DNA of 64,000 bases, taken from the NCBI GenBank assembly GCA_949318235.1, contig OX439127.1:24039815-24103814 (forward strand), in the 5' to 3' direction. This document shows positions 1 to 12,700 of the stretch, one piece after another. The notes beneath the pieces were generated by a model that saw only the letters and a program-made list of their open reading frames with translations, was not told the origin of the DNA and searched no databases. Origin of the DNA: Ecdyonurus torrentis. Lineage: Eukaryota > Arthropoda > Insecta > Ephemeroptera > Heptageniidae. Each line of letters starts with the position of its first letter. Positions within the stretch are counted from its first letter, which is position 1. Made by a program: the position numbers and the translations under genes.

Positions 1-70
1 GCCTTCATTACATCATTTACTATTTATTAATCCTTCCTTCCTTCCTCCTCATTGTTGTAGCTTAACTTAC

Positions 71-1724
71 CTGGAATTTGCTCAGTAACAGTTTCTATAT
101 CAATGCAGTCCTCATCTTCGTCCATCTGCTGCATTGGTTCATTATTAACCAGTACACTAGTGTTAGGTTTCAGGGTGAGAAGAATATTATTTGCATCTTC
201 GCCACTGTTGCTATCTTCCATGACGGGAAGCCTTGCATCTCGGCCACCAATTTTCATACCATACACGCAGGATTTGTTCCCCAGCCTTTCTTGCTTTGGC
301 TTAAGCAATGAGCGACCAGAGCTAGGTTCTGCAATTGCAGTAACAGATGTATTTAAACTTTCACCTTCAAAAATTGTATCGGGCAAATGTTCTGGTACAG
401 AGTGCCTTAAACTCATTGTCATCTCCAAATCATCGGTATCAGAGGCCTGCAACAAAAGGTCAACCAAACTAAAAATCTAAAAACGATGAAAGTAATAATA
501 AAACTGTCCAGATAAAAATTTATTATGGTATAGAAATTGGAAGATGAATAAATTCATTGCAGACAACAACCAAATTAATAAAATAAATCTCATATCAAAA
601 TAAAATATCAATCGAAAATAAATATTATAAACACCTGCAAAGAACCCAAATGCTCTTGCCAATCAGTGAGCATTTTCTGAAAATCTTCTTTTGAGTTTGC
701 CAACTCTGGTCGAGCTGCATCCAGTGAAGGGTAGCTGAATGCTTCATTGAGCCTGAAATCAAAACAGTTTTTTAAACTGACTTGATAAGATTTTTGGCAA
801 CACAAATAATTAGTTGATAATATTAGTACTTATATGCTACAATTTATAAAGTATATAGAAAAAAATAACCATGTATGTTAAAAGTACATCTTAAATAATT
901 TACAATACATTTACTTTAAATCCAAAGAGAGCACAAAAATACAAGAGTTGCACATGAAAACATTTTGTATATTTTCTTATTTGCTATTATTTTAAATGTT
1001 TATTTTTAAACTTAATAAAATAATAATAAAAACTAATATTATATTCAACTATGATAGTTCATTTTGTGATGTTTTCATATTATTTAAGGAGTATTGTTAC
1101 AGCGCATTCTCATAACCTTACTATCATCCACGTCATTTTACTTACTCAGGTTCTGTATCCCAAAAGCTGGGAGCATTGTCTGGAGGTCCATAGGGAAACT
1201 CATCTTTTATAATGTCTAATAAGGAACCATCAGAATCTTCCAACATTCCCTAAAAACATTTAACATTTTAGCCAATATTTTAATTTATTTTATGCTATTT
1301 GTGCATTTATTTAAGCACAAAGTATGAATCAATGAACTTAATGATTAAAAATTAGATAAGATTCTGAAGCAGTTAGTTTACCAGAAAAATTGAATAGTTA
1401 TGACAATTAAAAACTGATTTGGAATTAAATATGAGATATCCCTTAATTCTTTGTTTGATACCATACACGTGTAACTAGGATGAAACAATGTTATTAATCT
1501 TAAAACTTAACTGAGGAAAAATATCGCATTTGCAATAATTGGGTAATAAAACAGATTTCTTAGTACAGTAATAAAATAACATGTTGATAGGTTTGAAAAA
1601 TTGGGGAATGGGAGATAAAGAGCATTCAGCTGACAGAGATTCATGTGAGATTTTTTTTTTTTTTAACCCAAGCCAAAATTAAATGCGTACAGTGTATGAA
1701 AAGGGCAACGTAACTGTATGAGTT

Positions 1725-1757
<33 letters not shown>

Positions 1758-2442
1758 ATATACGACAAAAGTATTCCAAGCCGATGGTATGTACTATGTA
1801 ATCTGTGTTTTAAATAAATATTAATAAATAATAATAATAAATTTAGATTACAAATAAAGCTCAATTCTTAATAAGATGTTAAAGTTAACTAAATTTAACA
1901 GTATTACTATCAAATATATTAATTTACTTTCCATAAATTGTGAAGAGAAAAACATTTAAAAATTGGCATGAAAGTTAAGTAACGCAACTAACTATTTTGG
2001 GCCAAATTGCTACACCCAACAACTTTCTTAATACAGACACTGTAAAGTAGAATTCTGCTCTATGGCTTATGGAAAAACCATACAATAATATGGATCATTA
2101 TGTTAATTGACGACAATTTCAAATTAATTTATCTCATCATATTCCATAGCAACTAAGACACCCTATAATTTTAAGCACTAGAATAATAAAATAAACAGGG
2201 AATAAAATAATAAAATGCTGAAATACCAGTGCAAATTTACGTTCCAATTTAAATGCACTGTATTGCCATAAGTTAATAAAGTAAAATTTTCTGTCACAGT
2301 GTTTGTACATGAAAACTTGTACATTACACTTCTTTGAGTATAATAACTTACATGATCATAAATGGGCGAATTGAAATTTGAGAAGTGAGATTCATCCTTT
2401 AAGCTCAAGAAATCAGTTTCCATAATTTTGGAAGAAAAGTGT
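71..2442 (-). CDS. Unrecognised acidic protein, 5' part (gene continues past left edge)
   Basis: Four coding exons read on the minus strand: 2423-2352 (ATG at 2423, within an exon starting at 2442 after a TTTACAG acceptor), 1249-1146, 752-635 and 446-71. All junctions are GT...AG and the reading frame stays open through every join, giving about 222 residues before the final donor at 70. The protein starts METDFLSLKDE, then has GMLEDSDGSLLDIIKDEF, a segment with LTDWQEHLGSLQ, and a long low-complexity acidic part with DEDEDCIDIETVTEQ. There is no signal peptide, membrane segment or enzyme motif. The acidic, phospho-site-rich, probably disordered composition resembles the activation region of a transcription regulator. 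The W-x-x-H/W segment faintly recalls the N-terminus of the CREBRF/REPTOR family, but this is a weak guess; the diagnostic bZIP would lie off the left edge. The exon chain is well supported; the identity is not. Confidence 0.78.
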
Positions 2443-4345
2443 CTGTAAACAGAAGAAAATAAATTATGTAAACATATTTATATGGAATAAAAATTTAGAT
2501 ACGGTAACTTGTAAAGTACATATGTGTATGTCTTAAAAATAAATTTGACAACAATAACCATCAAGGACAATTACAAAACTATGAATTTAAAAATTACCAT
2601 TAAAAATTTATCAGTATACCCCTATGGTACGTAAATCAAATTTACCCAATGAACGTCTTTGCTTTACCCTTTCAATATAATAATCTGGTTTTATTAAAAA
2701 GTTACTTAACTTAGTTGGTTTAATGTGCTGTGATTTATTATTTATCTTTAATATTTTAAATCATATTTCTCTCACTTGCCACATACTGTTTCTCTTACAA
2801 TAATAATACCTGAACTCTTTCTTAATAACTACAAAATATTTTAAGCTGAAGATTATAATAATTCTATTATTCTCACATTTAAAAATTAAAAAAGGATTCT
2901 AATTACCACACGTTATCATTTAATCATTTACATTATTACATTTTATTGAAGTTTTCTCTCTCTCTCTCTCATAAAAAATTAAACGCATTCAAAAACTACA
3001 TTATTAAAAGTTATTATAGCTATAACACTTTGTTGAATTAGAAAAAAAAAAAAAAAAACTTATTTTTACTTCGACATTATGAACAATGAATTTTGGGAAG
3101 AAAAAAAAATGGACATGGGTGATTTTATATCATATCATAATTTGTAATTTTCAATATAAGAATTAATAATGATATAATGTTGGGGATGTTTTGGAAATAT
3201 GAAGGCCATAATATATCATGTTATGAATGCAATCAAAATATTATCTGATAGCTTTCTCACTCTCACACACTGTAGTGAAATACATGTATGTACATACATA
3301 ATACATATATATCCAGAATAATTGCCCTTTTACATGATTGCACAAGCTTCAAATATAGAGAACCATACAGTACATACATATGTAATGTACAGTATATGGA
3401 CATATATGAGATTATGTAAGCTAATAATAAGTTCAAGGTTCAAGGCATCAATGACATTGATTGAAGATTACATTCAATAAAAATAAATTAAAGCATTACT
3501 TTAACATACACTCTATACATATGTATAAACTGGCAAGTCCTTTTAGTGACCCTTCTACACATTAACCAGATTATGCTTGTGTATGTATGATGTAAATGAT
3601 ACAGGTTGGTACATATGAATAAAAGATAATTATTTTGGAGGACCAGAAAACTAGGAATGATCATAGTACTGGTAGGCGCTGGTACATATTATGCATTCAT
3701 ACATACGGTACATCGTATCGTTGTACAATCTCTACGGTAACAATAAATAATTTGTCTCTCTGTCATGCAATAGGTGCATCAAAATAGATGATCAAATCAC
3801 GATCAGCTGGGCAAGAGCAGCCTAATTACAAGAAGAAAAAAATTTAGAAGTGGATGCAGTTTTAAGAAAGTTATTTTTAGCTACACACTTTAGATTCTAG
3901 GGACACCTGGTCGATGGTGCAAAGTCAACCACGGCTGGGGAATGTATTTAAAAAAAGCATACATACATGATCAATATCTATCAATATTTATAGCAATAAA
4001 TGTTATCATCTGTACAATGTGGCTGCAAACCTAATTAACACAGTTAAACTGGCAAGCAAACACACCGGCTAATCGTACGAATCGCAAATTAACAACAGCT
4101 CCCAGTCATATGTATTAAAACTTAATTAAGAATCAGCATATGCATATATGCAATATTGTATTGTTACGACCCATTATTATTGTCATATAAGTTTACATAC
4201 TTACTTATGAAACTAATTACTTCAAGCACAATGCATTCACTAAAAAAAATCTAAATAAGCAGAGACACCAACAAACGAACAATTTTTTTTTTTTTTTTTT
4301 AAGTTCTCACGTGTCCAACCAACAATCGCGATAAATGGCGATTAC
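2443..4345 (-). other. Presumed first intron of the left-edge gene
   Basis: This stretch lies between a plausible 5'-leader donor (CCATG|GTAAT, exon edge near 4346, minus strand) and the acceptor at 2443. It is AT-rich, with a TC run, poly-A near 3042, poly-T near 4285 and TACATA-type simple repeats around 3270-3720. I see no coding exon on either strand. The intron assignment is inferred from the acceptor just upstream of the ATG. Confidence 0.4.
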
Positions 4346-4780
4346 CATGGAGGGGAGCTAGCGGCGTAGGAAGGAGGAGGGATAAGGCTGTGGACTGGGT
4401 GACAGGGTGGGGGCAGATTGGCGGCAAGTCGGTCGCGGTGGAGGTGTCTGTGGGGGTCGTGGGGGTTGCCGAGAGTCTCCTGTCTCCTCTTCACTTGTTT
4501 GAGGGGGGAGGGACGAAGAGGGAGCCAGGAGTGGAGAGCAGATGAGGAGAAATGGTTGGGAGAAATTAAAAAAATAAAAGCGAATGAGGGGATCATTGTA
4601 CGAAAATAGTCGAAATCCTGCTAGTATCACCGAGAAGAGCCGAGAAGTGAATTAATTCCTCCGAGACCACGCAACGTAGCTAACCGAAAACCAGCGAAAG
4701 GTGGAGCGCCAAAATAAGAATGTGTGACTGCGCGACTGCGGTCGGATTCGGGTCGGATTGCGGTGACATTCAATAAGTCA
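4340..4780 (-). promoter_or_regulatory. GC-rich promoter / 5' leader region of the left-edge gene
   Basis: An abrupt GC-rich, CpG-containing island in otherwise AT-rich sequence. Open frames exist here on both strands but they are proline/serine-rich composition artefacts. A minus-strand donor (CCATG|GTAAT near 4346) would allow a non-coding first exon to splice to 2442. The region most likely holds the transcription start of the minus-strand gene, divergent from RpL18A about 1.3 kb away. Inference only; no TATA or Inr was pinned down. Confidence 0.4.
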
Positions 4781-6000
4781 AGTGCTCTGAGTTTTGTGCT
4801 GGACAAAAATTAAGGGCATCAGTAATTTTTAGCTGCGAGACCTTCATATAGAGCCCACATCGTAATATTTCTGTTTCTGTGTACAGTAGTACAGTACGCC
4901 GCACAATCTCTATATTATAATATACATATCGTCGATCGACACCTCTCGCGTATAACAAAAAGAAATAATTTTCAAATAAAAATAATATAATAATTAAAAA
5001 ACGGGGTATATAATTTAGAGGATTTTTTTTCATACATCTTCAATGGATTGGATTGATATATATGATATGATATTGCAACTTTTTGAGTTCAATTATAATT
5101 TTTGAAACTCGACGACTTCACGATCCGGTAACCCACGCGCATTTCAAGCGTGTGCGGATGACGCAAAAAAATTACAGAACGTGTGTACGCATATGAAGAT
5201 ACGTTCTGGGTCTGGGAGGAAGTATAGTGCATTGCATTATTATGATCGAGCGACTTTTATAAAAATAATTAGAAAATCACACATAATTAAATAAAATACA
5301 TACACCGCGGTGTGTATCATAAAATCATGCATCGCTGTACCGCCGCGCATATTTCAGATAATTAAAAAATAAAAGTCGAAAAATAATTATATATAATTAT
5401 TTTTCGACTTTTTAGACTCTATGATATCGACTCTATAGAGAGCCAAACTGCCATATATAGCGTCTATAGTATATAAAATTATAGTCAATAAAAATCACAA
5501 TAAAAATACATGCACGATGAACAGTGGACACTCTATCAAACGCATCGACTTATTATTGTTATTATTATCATAAATAAAAAAAAAAATAATAATAATAAAG
5601 TATGTACCAGGTGTCGAGTGAGATCTGAGATGTTTCCGTGATTATTAAAAAAGTTGACCAGATTGCAGATTGAGTTGGAAAAATTATATATAATATATCG
5701 ATGTTGATATTATGCGTTTTGAATGTTTTGACATATTTTGATGCCTTTTTTAGAACTTTTAAAATTTGCCCCCGTATTTGCCTATCTTTGCATTACCAAC
5801 ATAATTTTTTTTTTTTTTTTTTTACAGATGAGTTGCTCCAATTTAGTAAAGTTTCTCTGAGTTGTCTCTCCCTTTGCACTCCCGTGACCCTTGACTCCCG
5901 TGAATCCTTGGTCCCGTCCGTCCCGTCACTTGTCTTGCACGTCCGGCTCGGCACGGCTCTTGGCGGCTCTTCACTCTTGGACCTTGGCTAACCTGATATC
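4781..6000. other. Divergent intergenic region
   Basis: AT-rich sequence between the GC-rich island and the RpL18A leader. It holds a perfect 42-bp palindrome at 5371-5412, poly-T near 5805-5824, and a C/T-rich stretch at 5860-6000 that may belong to the RpL18A promoter or leader. No coding exon is seen. Confidence 0.5.
5371..5412. repeat. Perfect 42-bp palindrome
   Basis: The sequence AAAAGTCGAAAAATAATTAT is followed by AT and then its exact reverse complement. It could extrude as a cruciform and lies between the two divergent promoters. No known element was recognised. Confidence 0.85.
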
Positions 6001-6008
6001 GTCTCTCA

Positions 6009-6017
6009 CTTTCTTTT
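6009..6017 (+). promoter_or_regulatory. Candidate 5'TOP pyrimidine tract of RpL18A
   Basis: CTTTCTTTT lies 40 bases before the ATG, in a C/T-rich context. Ribosomal protein mRNAs typically start with a C followed by pyrimidines (5'TOP), which places them under TOR-dependent translational control. Transcription start near 6005-6010 is inferred, not shown. Confidence 0.4.
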
Positions 6018-6056
6018 ACAAGTCGCCATTTTACATTTCTGTGTTTAGATAGCACA

Positions 6057-8208
6057 ATGAAGGCGAAAGGATTGGTCAGTATTTATTATTTTTTTTAAAC
6101 ATTTTTATGTCTTTCGTATTAGATTTTATGCTTTTCAATGCAATACTTTTCCTTCATAATCGTGACGCAGTAAAGAATATTGTTGTTCCTAAAGAAAGAT
6201 ATTATGTATCATATAGCTGCCCATTTTGGCAGCGCCGATACTAAAAGCATTTAACACGTGTCTTTCACATATGTACAGCATACAGCTAATGTGTTTAGAG
6301 TTGTATAGTCACTAAATTATTTTTAAATATATATATTTAATCCCATTAGAAAACTTTTGCGGTAGTGAAGCATTTAATTGTCAATGTATTATGTATCCAA
6401 GCATGCAAGCTTTCATACGTTACATATGTATGTATGTACCGACATGAATTGAATAACCTGCAATTTTAGTAATGCTTTTCAGTCTATAGTTGTGCAGGTT
6501 TTTCATTTCCTTGCGGTACATATGTATGTAGTACGGGTACATACATACGTACATACGTAACTATACATAAATATGTACAGTACTTACATATACATACGTA
6601 CATACGTATGTATAAATCATGTCATCATAACATTTAACTCACCGGCTGTCGCAAATGATGACATAAAGCCGCATAAAGTATTTGTGTATTGTACATATGT
6701 ACATACATAATAGATGCAAATACTGTACATATGTACTGTATTACACTATTGTGGTAAAGTAAACTAATTCATCAGTTAGTCTTTGTTAGTCAAGAACTAT
6801 CGTGCTTAATTTGCAATGTTATTGTTGTGGGGGGAGGGGGGGGGGGACACGTACATGTGTCATACTGTCATACATATTATGCATAATGTAAATAATGATA
6901 CTGTACAGGCATGTCAAAATGTTTTGTTATTTTGTTCTCTATGGTTGACAGAACCTATGAATAATAATATAATACCATATATGTACATAATTTTCTGATC
7001 CATATAAGAGTTTATTTACAAATTTATGGTAGACATATGTATGTATGCCACATCCCGGCCACTTATGGGTGGTATTGCCCTTCTTAAATAAAAATAAGAA
7101 ATTTCTTTAGGAATGCATGACTGTATGTCATATTTAAAAGTACCGTATGTACTGCAAGGAAATTAAAAACTTGCAGAACTATAGACTGAAATGCAACACT
7201 AAAATTGCAAGTTATTCATTTCATTTCGGTACATACTTTAAAGTAGTAATCTTGTAACACAATTAAATTTAAAAAATATTTAGGCCTATATATTGAGCAT
7301 TCAATAAATTGCAGGGACAATTTAAATTTGGAAATAGGGACATTTTGTTCTTTTATTATACTTTCTTAACTTGCTGGTGTATGTAGATCAAAAAAAAAAA
7401 AAAAAAAACTGGCAGCAGAATTTTAAACTACCTACTTCTCAGACATAATTGAAGTTCCGTAGCCTCATCATAACCAAAACAATGACAAAGTTGTCTAATG
7501 AGCTTATTATGTTTCCAGTTACTGGTAATACATGAAAATCCTGCATCTCTGACTAAAATATAATTTATGTTGCAGTTAAATGAATATGAAGTCATCGGGC
7601 GCAAGCTTCCGACAGGAAAGGAAAAAACAACTCCCCTCTACAAGATGAGAATTTTTGCACCAGACGCAATTGTAGCCAAGTCTAGATTTTGGTATTTCCT
7701 TAGACAACTTAGGAAATTCAAGAGCACTACTGGAGAAATAGTATCGATCAAGCAGGTTAATATTTTTTACATTTATATATATATATATATAATATAATAT
7801 GTATATTAAGGAAAATAAACCATCGCGGTTAGGTATGATAAATTGAAAGAAAAGGATAGGAGAAAACCAGCAAGGGCCTTACCATAGTGAAGAGAGTCCC
7901 ATAGTTCGGTGAAAATCTTGCTAGCACAGATATGAAATAACTAGCACATTGGAAATATTTCGGCAATCGACTCCAAGAGAGATATGGAGCGTGTTATGCC
8001 TTCATCAGTCCTTACAGACTGATGAGGACTGTAAGGACTGATGAAGGCATAACACGCTCCATATCTCTCTTGGAGTCGATTGCCGAAATATTTCCAATGT
8101 GTTAGTTATTTTATATCTGTGCTAGCAAGATTTTCACCGAACTATGGGACTCTCTTCACTATGGTAAGGCCCTTGCTGGTTTTCTCCTATCCTTTTCTTT
8201 CAATTTAT

Positions 8209-8296
<88 letters not shown>

Positions 8297-8500
8297 TCAT
8301 GGAGTATCGGTATCGACTGCGATACGATATTCGATACTATACCGATACTTTTATCGTATCGGTATCGTATCGGGGCCTTTTTTAAACTCAGTATCGAATA
8401 TCGGTATCGGTCACCGATATCAGCAAAATATCGTCAAATTTCGATACTTTTTTTCGATACTTTGAGACTTTTGCTCTCTCATAAAATAAAAGTAAAAATA

Positions 8501-8533
<33 letters not shown>

Positions 8534-9431
8534 TATGAAGCAACGAGAACATTCGAGGCCCCGAACATTCCATTAGTGATTATCTATTTTTCGTACTTGG
8601 ACAATAAAATTCACTCCTTTATTTTTCATTGTGCTATAACAACAGGGCAGGGCGCCGTGCACAGTATTTTTATTTTATACCTTTTATAAAGCCACCAGGT
8701 AAAAAGTTTTTTTTTTTTTTTTGTATTTTACATACAATAAAAATAAAGAAAACGGTGTTAAACCTTTTTTCAACTTTTTATTAAAAAAAAAAAAAAAAAA
8801 AAAAAAGCGATCGACTGTCGCCAAGTTTCTGAGAAATCCGTCGTGTGGTCGTACAGTACTATCTATGATCTCTCCTAATGACTAATGCGCCGGTAGAAAT
8901 CACAATAAAATATAGTCAATGATTGACATTTTAGATCACTGTATTTGTATATAAATTCAATGCATTACAAATTACAAAAGATGTAGCATACTTCTGTTAA
9001 TGTCTTTGTACAAATTTTTTACAAGGTTAAATTTTTAAAAAGTTTACAAAATCAAAGGATTTTTACGACCAGAGGGGAAATTTGGACTTTAACCCCTTTG
9101 GTTTAGCGGGGATGATTTGAGCCAATAAAATAAATACGAAAGCTAATGATACTTTGTTTACTTTAGCAAATAAAAAAATACCATGGAAAAAAAAATAAAT
9201 TTATTAAATATTTGAAAATTACTTCTATACGAAATAAAGAAATTGCTAATTTGTAAATAATTAATAAAAGTGCTTGGAAACAGTAGAGGATATTCTAATC
9301 GTATAATTTCACTAAACGAATGAAATATAAAATATATTTTTTAAATCTACTATAATTTTTTTAGTCATTTTAGTTTAACAAACAAACAATAGAATAAAAT
9401 AAATAAAAAAGTGAGTAAATAAGTAAATGAA

Positions 9432-9472
<41 letters not shown>

Positions 9473-9718
9473 AAATAAATAATAAATGTGGCAAAAATAT
9501 GCATGGATTTTATGATACTAATTTATGTCTCAAAGGTGAAAAAAAAATTAAATTTATAGTGCAATATTTATTGTATGAGGTATAGCAAAAATATCGAAAA
9601 AGTATCGGAAAATATCGGTATCGTATCGGGGCAAATTTTTTTGGCCAGTATCGTATCGGGAAAATTTAAAAATATCGGTATCGTATCGGTATCGAAAATT
9701 TCGGTATCGACTCCATGA

Positions 9719-9770
<52 letters not shown>

Positions 9771-12700
9771 ATAGTGAAAGTGTTGTAGATGTAAAATGAC
9801 AATTTTTCCTATAGCTTACTGCACTGTTTGGCTTGCATCCTGAGGACATAATCTGCCTTGCAAAAATACAAAGATTTGATAATCATTTTTTGTTCTAATA
9901 TAGTACTAATTACGTTTAAAAAAATAATTAGAAAATAGTTGGTAGAGATTAGAGCACGTTGAATTGAAAATTAATAAAACACGAAAGTTCTCTAAATTAA
10001 TTAAATTAAATTAGAGAATTTTCGTGTTTTATTAATTTTCAATTCAACGTGCTCTAATCTCTACCAACTATTTTCTAATTATTTTTTAAAACGTAATTAA
10101 TACCAACCGCGATGGTTTTTTCCTATATATTATAATATAGTACTAAGTATACATAATTCATTGAAGTTCAACACCGTATAATTTTTATGGGTTTTGGTGA
10201 ATTCCATAATTTTAATTTTGTCTTCTACTTATTTTAAGAACGGCACTGAAGATTTAATTAGTTATTGGGTTGACATGTAGTTTTTAATTTTGCTGTTCTG
10301 CCTTGCATTCTGTCAAACAAAGTAATAATTCACTCAGTGTGTGTGTGTAAATTTAAAGAAAGGATTAAAAGCATAGACAACATGAAAATGAGCATTTATA
10401 TCTCAAAACACTTAATGGGGATTACATAAATAACATTAATTGTTCTCAAAAGCCAACTGTAGCGCCGTAGCAGTGATCAGAAAATTTCGATTTATGCAAC
10501 CCGCACAACATTTTCACACTAATTTTTGCCTGTTTCTGACTGTCATAAACCACATAAACAGATATATACACGCAAATTGCATACTTTACAGTTTTTGCAT
10601 GCTCTCTTGTGGGGCGACATTTACATCCTGGAATAAAATTATCATCAGTTTTGTAGATCCCATTTTGTGTTTAATGATTAAAAAGAGTGTGTTGTTTTAT
10701 GTTTTCTATGGCTTTAAGTGAGTCTGAGGTGAGTCTTAAACATTGTATGTAATAAGTATAAATTTGAATCAAGACCATTGGACGTGTACTTTGAAATTCA
10801 ATAAATATTGCCTATCTTTCATTTGCAAGAATATGGAAGTTGTGGAGGTCTATCACTGGGTCAGGATAAAACATCTGTGTTGTTGGGTTACCCCGAAAGG
10901 GATTATAGCGTCATGATATGTATGTATGTATGTTTACTATTTCATTAAATTCTTTAGCAGCCTTATTTGCTTTTTTAATTAAAGGAAAGAAAATCTAAAA
11001 CCAAAAATCAAACAATAAAATATGATATCTTGAATGAGTGTAGCAACACGTCTGCAACTCAACTTTTTAATAATGCTGTTAGAGTTAAGTGGGTTCATGG
11101 CCAAGATTGTGTAATAGTTTCACAAGGTGGAAGTGATATCTTAAATAGTTTTGCTTATGTCAAGTCATTGTTAACTATTCAAGTTAAGCCACAACTGCTA
11201 GTGAGGTGGTCAATGGCATTGGTAAATGTAGCATTGTTTTTCTATTTCATCAAGCAGCCTAGAGGTTTTAGTTAATCCCATGTCCTCTTAATTTGCTTCT
11301 ATTAATTAAAAGTTTTCATGCACTTTAAAACTACATATTGACTTTCCTTTGATTTGCATAATGAAACTTAAATGTTTATTTCTTTGATATACATACGTAT
11401 TTATTTATTTTTAAGTTTTGTTTTATCTGTAACAATTCCATTGCTATCTTGCATGTATTAGTAATCTGGTTGAGGCTGATCTTTTCATATATAAAATAAG
11501 GGATAATAAGGGTTTTTGGGGAGCCCATTTGCCTTGTGGCAGCTTATTGTTAGTGCAAAAATTAATTTTTTCTTCTTGATTGACAAATTTCATTTTCAGT
11601 TGTACATTCCACATATTGTTGTCTATTTTTCAAATATGATTCAAAAAGCTAAATTGTTGTTGCTACAACCAATTTGATATAAGTCATCTAATAATGAGGA
11701 TCCATACAACTGAATGCTATTGACTAATACAGAAACAAGTGTTTTGAGGCTGACTTTAAGCGATTTCACTAACGTCACTATATACCAGGTATTCCAGCCC
11801 CATAAGAAATTTCAAATTTTATTTTCATTGTCGAGAGGTCACGATTGCCATTTAAATGCATGTTATTTTAGTGAGGTTTTCAACAATACAGAAATAATTC
11901 GGTCAGAATACCTGGTATATAGGGACGTTAGATTTCACTCATGTCTGTTTCCGTTTCTACTTACTATGCATGCGCAGTATGTTTAAACGGAAGCGGATGT
12001 GAGCGAAATCGTTTAAAGTCAGCCTCAAAACACTTGTTTCTTTATTAGTCAATAAATAATGATAATATTTTTCATAATGATCAATAATAGTGCTCAATTG
12101 TGTCATTATTGAAAATAATATTTGTGAAGATAACAGTTTTTTGGTGATGTAGAAATCAAATAGTTACAAAAAATATCTACTGTATGACCAATGTACAATG
12201 AAAGAGTTTACATCATTACTTTTTTGGTGCTTTATTTTCTGATCCGAATCTTCCGTCAGTATCCAAATCATAAAAACTCCTTTAAATTAAATCAGTGTTT
12301 TAAATTAATGGGGTCATTTCATATGTTTACAGATACCAGAAAAGTCTCCCAGCAAAATCAAGAACTTTGGAATATGGCTACGATATGACTCCAGGTCAGG
12401 TACTCACAACATGTACCGTGAATATCGTGACATGAGTGTGTCAGGTGCAGTAACTCTTTGCTATCGTGATATGGGGGCACGTCATCGTGCAAGAGCACAC
12501 GCCATTCAGGTAATTAAGAATATAGACTGAAGAACATTGAAATTTTGTTGGTCAGCCTATAGCTACATGTTACATGCCCTATTTGGTGGGACCGTGTACG
12601 ATTGGGGGGGGGGGGGGGGGGGGAATATTCATATTCTGTTCATAGATTTTTTTTTCTCTGTTGCCAAACAATTAATTTCAAGCAAGTGCTGGAAAATATA

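Larger units (their letters stand above)
7811..10123. mobile_element. Nested element stack bounded by AACCATCGCGGTT inverted ends
   Basis: The left end reads AAACCATCGCGGTTAGGTA (7817-7835) and the right end is its inverted partner TACCAACCGCGATGGTTT (10101-10118), both next to an AAAA-rich border. Inside are a fold-back MITE (7838-8208), a (TA)n tract, a GTATCG-rich TIR element (8294-9721), another (TA)n tract and a short palindrome (9908-10102). The outer ends may mark one element that others entered, all within RpL18A intron 2. The outer boundary is inference from one matched pair. Confidence 0.45.

Noticed and set aside
4342..4630. Proline/serine-rich open frames on both strands in the GC-rich block
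   Set aside because: Low-complexity translation of a GC-rich promoter island; no homology recognised and frames overlap on opposite strands.
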